Positions 7,431-14,864 of a stretch of 23,068 nucleotides of DNA are shown piece after piece. The first letter of the stretch is position 1; every line of letters begins with the position of its first letter. The stretch lies in the NCBI GenBank assembly GCA_041559015.1, contig JBFFED010000031.1:1-23068 (forward strand), in the 5' to 3' direction. This stretch comes from COMBO-56-21 sp041559015. Its GTDB lineage: Archaea; Thermoplasmatota; Thermoplasmata; UBA10834. The notes under the pieces are model-generated. The model searched no databases. It was given only the letters and a program-made list of their open reading frames with translations, and was not told where the DNA came from. The translations under genes were made by a program, and so were the position numbers.

Positions 7431-8768
7431 GTGGCAACAGATGCGGATTCCCGGCTGAGAGCTATTTCGCGGAGTGCTTTTGCGGTGGCGATGGTCGCTT
7501 TGCTGTCGGTGACTGCGGGGGCGAGCGTCTCCTACGAGGAGACGGTCAATCCCCCCGCCGTCTCGGAAGCCGAGAACGGTGCAAAGAACTGGACGATTGC
7601 CATGTACTGGGTGAGCGACAACAATCTGGACGAGTACACTGACTACTTCGTGCAGATGTGGATCGACCACCTGAAGAACACGGAGGATGTCGCCATGTGC
7701 GTCTTCCTGGACAGGCTCGAACTTCCCACCAACATAAGCACTCTGACCGAGGAGGGCTGGCAGGAGATATACAGCTACGAAGAGGTCAACTCCACCTCTC
7801 CAGACACACTCGCGTCCTTCCTGGAGTTCGCCCTGACCGAGCCTTCGCTCGCCTCTGACAATTTCATGCTCATGGTCCAGGACCACGGCAACGGGTACCT
7901 CGGACTGTGCGTCGACGAGGGGCTTCCGGATTCGGACCTCCCGGAGGTTTGGATGTCGATAGATGACCTCGGCGAGGGTGTGAGGAAGGCCCTGGAATCG
8001 ACCGGGAAGGACATAGACATCATCTCTCTCGACGCTTGCACTCTCGGCACGGTCGAAGTCGCCTACGAGCTGCGGGGGACCGCGGACTACCTGGTGGCAT
8101 CCGAACTGGGGGTGCCTTTCGACGGGCAGAACTACATAGCGCTCCTCGAGGGTTTCTCTGACGAACCTGATATCTCGCCCTTGGACCTCGCGTGCAAGCT
8201 CGTGGACGACTACGAGGCTTGGTATGCCGCCCCACTGCACACACTGCCCACCCTCTACCCCTACATGCAGGACTTCGCGTCGCTCTCTGTGGTGGACCTC
8301 AATGCTATGGAGGCGCTCGCAGATGCGTTCGAGTCGTTCAGGGAATCGGTCCTGCCGAAGGACAACTCGCTCGGCATGTATATGAAGACGGCTTCCATGT
8401 TCGCGGACACCTCGCTCTGGATTAACAATGCGGGCGTATGGTTCTACCCGGACATACTGGTCATGTTCTCCACGCTTGCGGACAGCGTCAGGGACACGCA
8501 TCCCTCGGTCGCCTCCGCGTGCGATGGGGTGGTCGGGGCCGCAGCCACGGCTATAATCCATGACTGGGCCAGCTGGAGGACGCGGGACAAGGTGACAGGC
8601 TTGTCGGTGTTCGTCTGCGCGTCAATCGGGATGTTCCAGGTGTACTGGGATTCCTTCGGTAGGGCGTACGATGCCGTCGGCCTCGACTTCGTGGAGAAGA
8701 CCGGCTGGGACCTCGTGCTGAAGGAGTACTTCTACACGGTCAAGCAGTACGGTGACCCTTCGGCCTAG
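7431..8768 (+). CDS. Secreted clostripain-family (C11) cysteine peptidase
   Basis: The product is 445 aa and starts at GTG, with a strong GGGGAGG ribosome site six to ten nt upstream. Residues 9-33 form a signal peptide or anchor, so it acts outside the membrane. The C11 fold starts near NWTIAMYWVSDNNLDEY (53-69). The catalytic histidine is in QDHGNG (H152) and the catalytic cysteine in LDACTLG (C203), followed by the family's EVAYEL and ASELGVPFDG stretches. C11 peptidases cleave after Arg or Lys and often self-process. A likely role is digestion of extracellular protein. It is a single gene, divergent from the ECF operon, and ends in TAG. It is 58 residues longer than the second C11 protein of this window. 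Confidence 0.9.
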   Translation: MATDADSRLRAISRSAFAVAMVALLSVTAGASVSYEETVNPPAVSEAENGAKNWTIAMYWVSDNNLDEYTDYFVQMWIDHLKNTEDVAMCVFLDRLELPTNISTLTEEGWQEIYSYEEVNSTSPDTLASFLEFALTEPSLASDNFMLMVQDHGNGYLGLCVDEGLPDSDLPEVWMSIDDLGEGVRKALESTGKDIDIISLDACTLGTVEVAYELRGTADYLVASELGVPFDGQNYIALLEGFSDEPDISPLDLACKLVDDYEAWYAAPLHTLPTLYPYMQDFASLSVVDLNAMEALADAFESFRESVLPKDNSLGMYMKTASMFADTSLWINNAGVWFYPDILVMFSTLADSVRDTHPSVASACDGVVGAAATAIIHDWASWRTRDKVTGLSVFVCASIGMFQVYWDSFGRAYDAVGLDFVEKTGWDLVLKEYFYTVKQYGDPSA

Positions 8769-8795
8769 CCTTCTGCGCAGGCGAGTGGAGGGCTA
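8766..8795 (+). terminator. Possible hairpin at the end of the clostripain gene
   Basis: Starting at the stop codon, TAGCCTTC can pair with GAGGGCTA (8788-8795) as an 8-bp stem with one G-U pair and a 14-nt loop. No T-run follows, so termination by this hairpin is uncertain. The stretch 8796-8949 holds nothing else recognisable. Confidence 0.25.
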
Positions 8796-8949
8796 GTCGG
8801 CTCCTTCAAAGATAGCCCATTTGCGGGCGGTATGTCGATCCACGTTACTGGCCGCTCACGAAGGCCCCATGGCTCCGCTTACAAGTCGAAGGATGAGAAA
8901 TCATGTAGAGAAAGGGTTTCAAATCCCTCGCGCGATACGAGTAGGCGGC

Positions 8950-9309
8950 TCACAGCATTACGATTATTCCGCCAACCAGTGCGACGATTCCGATGATGAT
9001 CTGGAATCCCCCGAGGAACTTGGTCAGTTTGGCGATGTACTTCCCGATTGCCGGCAATGCAGACATTATGCTCGCGGCCAGCATCAGCCCGACGAGCAGC
9101 AGCAGGATGTTCTCCCAGCGGATGGTCGCATCGATCATGTCCCAGATTGCCAGTATCACGGCGACTACGCCGATTATGCCCTGGAACCCCCCCAGGAACT
9201 TCGCCAGCTTCTCAAGGTGCTTTCCCATCGCAGGTATCAGGTAGAGCGAGCCTGAAAGCAAGACCAGACCGCTGACCACCAACATCAGTCCCACTATCCA
9301 ATCTTCCAT
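8950..9309 (-). CDS. Small four-helix membrane protein with internal duplication
   Basis: This 119-residue protein is almost entirely hydrophobic and is built from two similar halves. Residues about 5-55 and about 68-119 both contain VGLMLxxS, then an A(I/M)GK turn, a KFLGGFQ motif and a IIG(V/I)VA(L/V) helix. That gives four membrane helices in two hairpins, with Lys-rich loops (GKHLEKLAKF and GKYIAKLTKF) that should face the cytoplasm. The start has a GGGGAGAG ribosome site 7 nt upstream. It is convergent with the clostripain gene and divergent from the PHP gene, so it is probably transcribed alone. I do not recognise the family. Its duplicated small-hairpin form recalls channel-like or DMT-like small proteins, but no function can be assigned. 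Confidence 0.78.
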   Translation of the reverse strand: MEDWIVGLMLVVSGLVLLSGSLYLIPAMGKHLEKLAKFLGGFQGIIGVVAVILAIWDMIDATIRWENILLLLVGLMLAASIMSALPAIGKYIAKLTKFLGGFQIIIGIVALVGGIIVML

Positions 9310-9542
9310 GTTGTCTCTCCCCTGGGCCGTCTGACCCTTCTCCGCGAATCAACCTGTTCGCTATTGAAGGTTTGCCGTGAAGACAGGGTGGCAGGGGGTC
9401 GATCCGCCCTGTTGTGGGCAAGCGCTTCCACTTCATGGTACACGGTCGACTGGAAAGAGCGGTCATCGGCAATCCGCCAGTAGCATAGATATAGTGCCGG
9501 AATGATACCCCCGTCGTCCGGTCTGGACAAGGGGGGACTGTA
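9310..9542. promoter_or_regulatory. Divergent promoter region with TATA-like box for the PHP gene
   Basis: This 233-nt spacer lies between divergent genes. An AT-rich ATAGATATAG (9485-9494) sits about 50 nt before the plus-strand start and is the best TATA-like candidate. GGGGGG at 9531-9536 is a plausible ribosome site. No convincing promoter for the minus-strand gene and no further gene was seen. Confidence 0.4.
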
Positions 9543-10679
9543 TTGGGCGTTACTGGCAGGTTTTGTCTTCTTGCGATGTGTCTTATGATGATTTCTTCGG
9601 CGACTGGCCCGGTTCTGGGCATCGAAGCCTCTCTGATGGCAGGGGCCGGAGACGCGCCCCGTCAGTACAACCTGTACTTCGGCGACCTCCACTCTCACAC
9701 CGGGTTCTCGGACGGGACGGGCACCCCTGACCTGGCGTACGCCGCAGCGAGAGCCGCAGGCGCGGATTTCCTGGCCGTGACGGACCACTACTTCGAGCTC
9801 AACGACGCGGAGTGGACGAGCATGGTTTCCTCCGCAAATACCCACACAATCGATGACGAATTCGTAGCCATGGCAGCATACGAATACTACCTCGTGGGGA
9901 TTAACGAGATCAACGTCTACGGGACTGAGACGATGGCACCACACCCCGGCCTCACGCCGAATGCCCAGTACAACGGGGACCGGATGGACGGGGGATCGTT
10001 CCTGCCGTGGTTCTACGACTGGATAGCCAGCGAGCCTGGTGCGATTGGCCAGTGGAACCACCCACTTTCATATGGGTGCCCTGTCGCCTGGGATTACTTC
10101 CAGTTCGCATTCGTGAACGAGGAGAGGGATGCGGGCATGGGCATGATAGAGATATTCAACGGATACATCCGCGAGTCCAGCTACGTCAAGGCCCTGGACA
10201 ACGGTTGGCGCATGATGCCTACCGCAACGGCCGACACGCACACAGACGACTGGATATCGGGCTACGAGATGAGGACAGTCCTCCTAGCGCCCAGCCTTGA
10301 CCGCGAGGACCTCCTTGATGCCATGAGGTGCGGGAGGGGGTACGCGACCCTCGACAGCGACCTCCGGATCACATACACGCTGAACGGGGAGGTAATGGGC
10401 TCCGTACTCGGAGCTGGCGGTTCATCCTTCGAGGCGCATATACACATAGTGGACCCGAGCGGGGACGCCGCGGACGCTATCACCCTGGTCGAGATAGTCT
10501 CCGACGGTGGAGCAGTCGTCTGGAGTATGGAAGGGGATGGCACGACCGTGTTCGATGAGACCGCGGTGCTCGAATCCGAGGACGCGAGATACTATTACCT
10601 CCGTGTGAGCACGCAGTCGAATGAGCAGGGCCTTCCCGGCTACACCGCCTGGACCGCTCCAGTGTGGACGGGCAACTGA
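9543..10679 (+). CDS. Secreted PHP-domain metallohydrolase (CehA/McbA-like)
   Basis: The product is 378 aa from a TTG start with GGGGGG six nt upstream; an ATG at 9576 (residue 12) is possible but would shorten the signal peptide. Residues 5-26 are a signal peptide. The metal-binding PHP signature follows: YFGDLHSHTGFSDG (45-58; H50, H52, D57) and AVTDHYFEL (78-86; D81, H82). Later candidate ligands are in GQWNHP and in ATADTHTDDW. The residues after about 290 look like a beta-rich C-terminal domain. Related proteins are exported or intracellular metal-dependent phosphoesterases and carbamate or amide hydrolases; the true substrate cannot be told. It is a single gene, followed after 81 nt by the amidohydrolase on the same strand, which might be cotranscribed. 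Confidence 0.82.
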   Translation: MGVTGRFCLLAMCLMMISSATGPVLGIEASLMAGAGDAPRQYNLYFGDLHSHTGFSDGTGTPDLAYAAARAAGADFLAVTDHYFELNDAEWTSMVSSANTHTIDDEFVAMAAYEYYLVGINEINVYGTETMAPHPGLTPNAQYNGDRMDGGSFLPWFYDWIASEPGAIGQWNHPLSYGCPVAWDYFQFAFVNEERDAGMGMIEIFNGYIRESSYVKALDNGWRMMPTATADTHTDDWISGYEMRTVLLAPSLDREDLLDAMRCGRGYATLDSDLRITYTLNGEVMGSVLGAGGSSFEAHIHIVDPSGDAADAITLVEIVSDGGAVVWSMEGDGTTVFDETAVLESEDARYYYLRVSTQSNEQGLPGYTAWTAPVWTGN

Positions 10680-10760
10680 AGGAAAACCCTCTCGTGATTC
10701 GGCCGACGCCGAAAGCGTGAAGTCATCAGACGCATTCGCGTGCCCAGATGAGGTGCTAAC

Positions 10761-12386
10761 ATGGCCAAACTCAGTCTCCTGATCAGGAGCGGCAGAGTAT
10801 ACACGGTGAACGACTCACAGCCTTGGGCCGAGGCAGTCGGTATCGAGGGTGACAAGATTGTCTTCGTGGGCTCTGACAGCGAATCTGCCGACCTCGTGGG
10901 GCCGGACACGAAGGTCGTCGACGCCGGTGGCAGGCTCGTCCTTCCGGGATTCATAGATGCCCATGTTCACTGCCTCTCCGCGTATGGCATATACTTCTGG
11001 GCAGACCTGACATCTGCGAACACACAGGCTGAGCTGCTGAAGGCCGTAGAGAACCAGGCAGCCGCACACCCTGAGCACCGCCTCGTGGGTGGCTCGGGAT
11101 TCCGCTACATGGCGATCATGGAAGAGGGGAGGCTGCCGGGCAGGTCCGCCCTGGACGCGATCGTCAGCGACAGGCCGGTCTGGTTGATGTCTTACGACGG
11201 ATGGACGGCGTGCACGAACTCGAAGTTCGTAGAGGTCGCCCGGGCCAAACTGGGAGACGCGTTCGACCGCATGCCAGGCATTGACAGGGATCCGGAGTCC
11301 GGTGAACCCACAGGCGTGTTCTACAAGACCGACGAGTTGGAGCCTGTTGTGGATGAACTAGCCACGTCGGGGACGGATATCGTTATCGAGGGCCTCAAGC
11401 TGGTCATCGATGATATGGTTCGCTGGGGCGTAACTGGTTTCCACGATGTCGGAGCCACGAGCATGCAGCACATCGAGATATACGACAGGCTTCGAAAGAG
11501 TGGCCTGCTCAAGGCACGCGTCTACGTGGCGATGCAGTATGCTAGGAAGAAGTCACTGGACCAGGCCGAATGGTTCGATGCAGCACGCTCTCGGTACTTC
11601 GACGATTGGATCAAGGCGGGTGCGGTCAAACTCTTCATAGACGGCGTGGAGGACTCCCACACGGCCGCCATGCTCGAGCCGTATGCAGACCAACCCGATT
11701 TCGTGGGAGAAACCATCTACCCGCCTGAGGAGTTCAGGAAGATAGTCGGCAAGTCGGACAAGATGGGGTTCCAGTGCATAACCCACTCGTGCGGTGACAG
11801 GGGGGTGAGGGTCGTCCTTGACGCATACGAGAACGCTGCGCGAGAGAACGGCAGGAGGGACAGCAGGCACAGGATAGAGCATGTGGAGGTCGTGTCCGAG
11901 GAGGACATCCCCCGGTTCAGCTCCCTCGGCGTCATCCCGAGCATGCAGCCGTTGCACGCCCACTTGTCCACCGCCCCCTTCGATGAGGCCTATGGGAAGG
12001 CGCTCGGACCTGAGAGGCTTAAGCGGTCATTCCCGTGGAGGAGCATGGTGGATTCTGGCGCAAGACTGGCCTTCTCGAGCGACTGGCCAGTGGCGGACAT
12101 GAATCCTTTCAAGGGCATCCATACCGCGCTTACCCGGGGCGGCCTTGTCGGCACCGAGAACGCGATCGACCTCGAAGAGGCGATCAGGGCGTACACGATT
12201 GGCGCGGCCTACGCCTCGTTCGATGAGGGAATGAAGGGCTCCATCGAAGTCGGGAAGCTGGCGGACTTGATTGTCCTGTCAGATGATCTCTTCAGCATCC
12301 CTCAGGAGGACATTGGCAATGTTGAGCCGCTCTTGACCATTGTTGGGGGAAAGGAGGTCTATCGGTCTGACGGTTTCCGAGGTTGA
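10761..12386 (+). CDS. YtcJ-like metal-dependent amidohydrolase (amidohydrolase 3 family)
   Basis: The product is 541 aa with a GAGGTG ribosome site 6 to 11 nt before the ATG. The first metal-binding motif is FIDAHVH (64-70; H68, H70). The family-specific AVKLFIDGVEDS is in mid-protein, where a carboxylated Lys normally bridges the metals. The later ITHSCGDRG and HRIEHVEV segments provide histidines, and FSSDWPV provides the final Asp. The overall layout (small beta domain, TIM barrel, return to the beta domain with KLADLIVL) is that of YtcJ and PF07969. Members hydrolyse amide or similar C-N bonds in varied small molecules. It appears cytoplasmic, as no signal peptide is visible. The specific substrate is unknown. 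Confidence 0.88.
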   Translation: MAKLSLLIRSGRVYTVNDSQPWAEAVGIEGDKIVFVGSDSESADLVGPDTKVVDAGGRLVLPGFIDAHVHCLSAYGIYFWADLTSANTQAELLKAVENQAAAHPEHRLVGGSGFRYMAIMEEGRLPGRSALDAIVSDRPVWLMSYDGWTACTNSKFVEVARAKLGDAFDRMPGIDRDPESGEPTGVFYKTDELEPVVDELATSGTDIVIEGLKLVIDDMVRWGVTGFHDVGATSMQHIEIYDRLRKSGLLKARVYVAMQYARKKSLDQAEWFDAARSRYFDDWIKAGAVKLFIDGVEDSHTAAMLEPYADQPDFVGETIYPPEEFRKIVGKSDKMGFQCITHSCGDRGVRVVLDAYENAARENGRRDSRHRIEHVEVVSEEDIPRFSSLGVIPSMQPLHAHLSTAPFDEAYGKALGPERLKRSFPWRSMVDSGARLAFSSDWPVADMNPFKGIHTALTRGGLVGTENAIDLEEAIRAYTIGAAYASFDEGMKGSIEVGKLADLIVLSDDLFSIPQEDIGNVEPLLTIVGGKEVYRSDGFRG

Positions 12387-12410
12387 CAGCATCATCTGAT
12401 TGTGTCCCGG

Positions 12411-13097
12411 TCATCTCGGCTTCAGCTCCAGCGCGAATATGATTCCGTTGGCGTCGGATCCCGAGTAGCGCGAGGTTATGTTGTCGTGGAACGTCGCCAC
12501 CCTCTCGAATCCGAGTTTCTCGTAATAGTTCCAGTTGCTCATCCTGTCGTCGGTGTACACAGTCACTAGCGACGAGCCCGCTTCCCTTGCCGCGTCAAGG
12601 AATCTCCTGGCCAGTTCGCCGCCTATCCCTTTCCCCCTGTGCTTCGAGTCGACTATGAACATCTCAATAGAGGCGTCTGATTCGGGCATCTTCAGCATCA
12701 GCTTCAGATCGGTGAGCACGATCCCCCAGATCATCGAGAGGTGCCAGGGAGTCACTCGTCCCTTCTTGATGAACGACTTGACCGAGTTTGGGAGCTCTCC
12801 GAGCATCGACTTCCTCGCGATGGTCCTTTCGTGGTACTTATCGATCCTGCCGAACAGGAATCCGACGACGCCCTCCCTGGTGAAGGCGATATCGGTCCAG
12901 TTGGACGCGCCCAAGGAGTATTCCACGTAGCCCTCCATTCCCGATTGCTCCAGCTCGCTCGAGCCAACCATCGAGCGTGCCGGCCAGGCGTCTCTCGCCA
13001 AGCGGGCGAGGTTCGGGATGTCTTCTTGTTCGAACCGTCGGAACGAAACGTCAGGAAGACAGAAGGGTTCGTGATTCGCCTGCCCGCACTCCGACAT
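12411..13097 (-). CDS. GNAT-family N-acetyltransferase
   Basis: The product is 228 aa. The acetyl-CoA pyrophosphate-binding motif appears as SKHRGKGIGGELARRF in the second half, followed by a VTVYTDDRMSNWNYYEKLGF segment of the usual beta5-alpha4 type. The N-terminal part (FRRFEQEDIPNLARLARD) fits the first strand and helix of GNAT folds. It is longer than most GNATs because of an insertion between about residues 70 and 140. No clear ribosome site precedes the ATG, so a short or absent leader is possible. It converges on the amidohydrolase gene with only 24 nt between their stops. The acetylated substrate is unknown. Confidence 0.85.
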   Translation of the reverse strand: MSECGQANHEPFCLPDVSFRRFEQEDIPNLARLARDAWPARSMVGSSELEQSGMEGYVEYSLGASNWTDIAFTREGVVGFLFGRIDKYHERTIARKSMLGELPNSVKSFIKKGRVTPWHLSMIWGIVLTDLKLMLKMPESDASIEMFIVDSKHRGKGIGGELARRFLDAAREAGSSLVTVYTDDRMSNWNYYEKLGFERVATFHDNITSRYSGSDANGIIFALELKPR

Positions 13098-13247
13098 GTC
13101 AAATGCGAAACGGTGACCTGGTACAAGAATGTGGATGGGGAATGAGTCCGCCTCGCCGTCCCCCGAATATCCTAATATACTCCCAAACGCCTAATCGCTT
13201 GGCCGACCTGGCTCCTGCGGGCCAGGCCGACGGAGAGTGGAGAGGAG
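13098..13247. promoter_or_regulatory. Divergent promoter region upstream of the C1 peptidase
   Basis: This 150-nt spacer lies between divergent genes. CTAATATAC at 13172-13180 is a clear AT-rich, TATA-like box in GC-rich surroundings, about 70 nt before the peptidase start. Because the element reads as TATATTAG on the other strand, it could also serve the acetyltransferase gene. Confidence 0.45.
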
Positions 13248-14144
13248 ATGGAGATCGACAGCGTCGGTATGGGTTGGCTTCCGGACTATCCGGACATAAG
13301 GGACTACACTTTCCAGAGCAGGGAGCTGATGGCGAAGAAGGAGATTCACTCTCTCGTCTCACCGACGGGCTTGGGAGGGGCGGAGAGCATCGACCTGCCA
13401 GAGATGGTGGACCTAAGGAAGTGGTGTCCCAAGGTGGAACACCAGGGGATGATCGGTTCCTGCACCGCTCATGCGGGTGTTGGGATAGTGGAATACTATG
13501 AGAGGCGCGCCTTCGGGAAGCACATAGACGCATCGAGGCTGTTCCTCTACAAGACGACGAGGAACCTTGCAGAGCTCGAAGGTGATGCTGGAGCCTTCAT
13601 CAGGTCGACGATGGGGGCCTTGGTACTGTTCGGAGTCCCGCCCGAGAAATACTGGCCCTATACTGATAGTGTCCCAGATTTCGACAGGGAACCGAGCGCG
13701 TTCTGCTACTCGTTCGCTGAGAACTACAAGAGCATCAAGTACTTCAGGCACGACGCACCGCATCTTCCGGAGGAGGCCATACTCGCCAGCCTCAAGAAAT
13801 CGATATCGGCCGGCGTTCCCGCGATGTTCGGGTTCACGGTCTACAACTCCCTTGAGCACGCCCAAAGGGATGGGAAGATACCGTTTCCCACGGGCGGAGA
13901 GAGGATTATCGGCGGCCATGCGGTCGTCGCCGTCGGGTACGATGACAGGATTGAGATAAGGAACCCGGACAGCGACGGACCGACCGTGGGTGCGTTGATG
14001 ATCAGGAACTCTTGGGGCGATGGATGGGGGGACGCGGGGTACGGTTGGCTCCCATACGAGTACGTCCTCAGGGAGCTCGCGATGGATTTCTGGTCCATCC
14101 TGAAGCAGGAGTGGGTGGATACGGGGCAGTTCACGATCCACTAG
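13248..14144 (+). CDS. Papain-family (C1) cysteine peptidase
   Basis: The product is 298 aa with a purine-rich GGAGAGGAG run directly before the ATG. It opens with GWLPDYPDIRDY (9-20), a motif common in bacterial and archaeal C1 peptidases of this subtype. The catalytic cysteine is in HQGMIGSCTAHA (C72, with Q66 as the oxyanion-hole Gln), the histidine in GGHAVVAVGYD (H224) and the asparagine in IRNSWGDGWGDAGYG (N254). All four active-site residues are therefore present. No signal peptide and no classical inhibitory propeptide are visible, so it is either cytoplasmic or exported by an unrecognised route. It likely degrades peptides or processes a partner. It ends in TAG. Confidence 0.92.
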   Translation: MEIDSVGMGWLPDYPDIRDYTFQSRELMAKKEIHSLVSPTGLGGAESIDLPEMVDLRKWCPKVEHQGMIGSCTAHAGVGIVEYYERRAFGKHIDASRLFLYKTTRNLAELEGDAGAFIRSTMGALVLFGVPPEKYWPYTDSVPDFDREPSAFCYSFAENYKSIKYFRHDAPHLPEEAILASLKKSISAGVPAMFGFTVYNSLEHAQRDGKIPFPTGGERIIGGHAVVAVGYDDRIEIRNPDSDGPTVGALMIRNSWGDGWGDAGYGWLPYEYVLRELAMDFWSILKQEWVDTGQFTIH

Positions 14145-14322
14145 CGTCAGGCTCATGCACGCCCCATCATAAGACTAGTCCAGGTCGCGCGATCGACGCT
14201 GGCTCCATCTGTGAACCGACTATCTCAGTATGAGTGATACGGTCTGGGTCAAGGTGCATCAAGCGCCACCTCCTAGCATCATCAGCAGTCCTTGGTGACT
14301 GGTGGAAATGGGGGGTGTGGTA

Positions 14323-14787
14323 ATGCCTGCGAAGAAGGTCGCGCGGAAGAAGAGCAAGCCAAAGAAGGTTCAGAATGGTGGCCCGGTGGATTCAGTCACC
14401 TGGGATGAGCACGGAGAGAGGGCGCGGTTCGCCATCGGTATCGGGACCGGCCTGTTCCTGAAAGCGAACGCGGAGAGGATAGAGAAATCGGCCAACGAGG
14501 TCGCGGCCAGGAACTCATACATGTCTGGGATGATCGATATGCTCACCATCGCCAGGAACGCCCTCGGGTTCTGGGGAGCGCACCAGATACTCCTGGAACT
14601 GGAGCGGCTGAACATGAGCCGTATCCCCGCCGTAGTCGGCCCCGAGGGACCTAACCAGAGGTCGACAGGGCCTCTCGGTTCTGGAGCGCAGGCCGGCAGT
14701 GGCGGCTGCGGGGATGGAGGCTCATCGATCGGGAATATGAGCCAGAAGGAGGGAAAAGGGACTCGCAGAGATCCGATGTTCGCCTGA
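14323..14787 (+). CDS. Hypothetical protein with Lys-rich start and Gly-rich tail
   Basis: I do not recognise this gene. The frame is open from GTG at 14302, but the ATG at 14323 (MPAKKVARKK) is preferred because it gives a typical basic N-terminus and follows a G-rich GGGGGGTG; the longer form would be 161 aa, this one 154. Residues 3-18 are Lys/Arg-rich. Residues about 30-110 are predicted helical, with RARFAIGIGTGLFLKANAERIEKSA and MIDMLTIARNALGFWGAHQILLELERL, the latter amphipathic. The tail is rich in Gly, Ser and Pro, including GSGAQAGSGG, and looks disordered. This suggests a helical, possibly nucleic-acid- or membrane-associated protein with flexible ends. It is flanked by unrelated genes and has a 178-nt upstream gap in which nothing else was recognised. 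Confidence 0.6.
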   Translation: MPAKKVARKKSKPKKVQNGGPVDSVTWDEHGERARFAIGIGTGLFLKANAERIEKSANEVAARNSYMSGMIDMLTIARNALGFWGAHQILLELERLNMSRIPAVVGPEGPNQRSTGPLGSGAQAGSGGCGDGGSSIGNMSQKEGKGTRRDPMFA

Positions 14788-14864
14788 GACCAGCGAAGTG
14801 TGTCGCGGGGCCGTGGTTGGGACTCCTCGGTCCTAACGCAGGGCTCAGGATTCAGAGTACTGAT

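Noticed and set aside
7362..8561. Minus-strand open frame of 399 codons
   Set aside because: It is antisense to the first clostripain gene, which has an intact signal peptide and catalytic residues.
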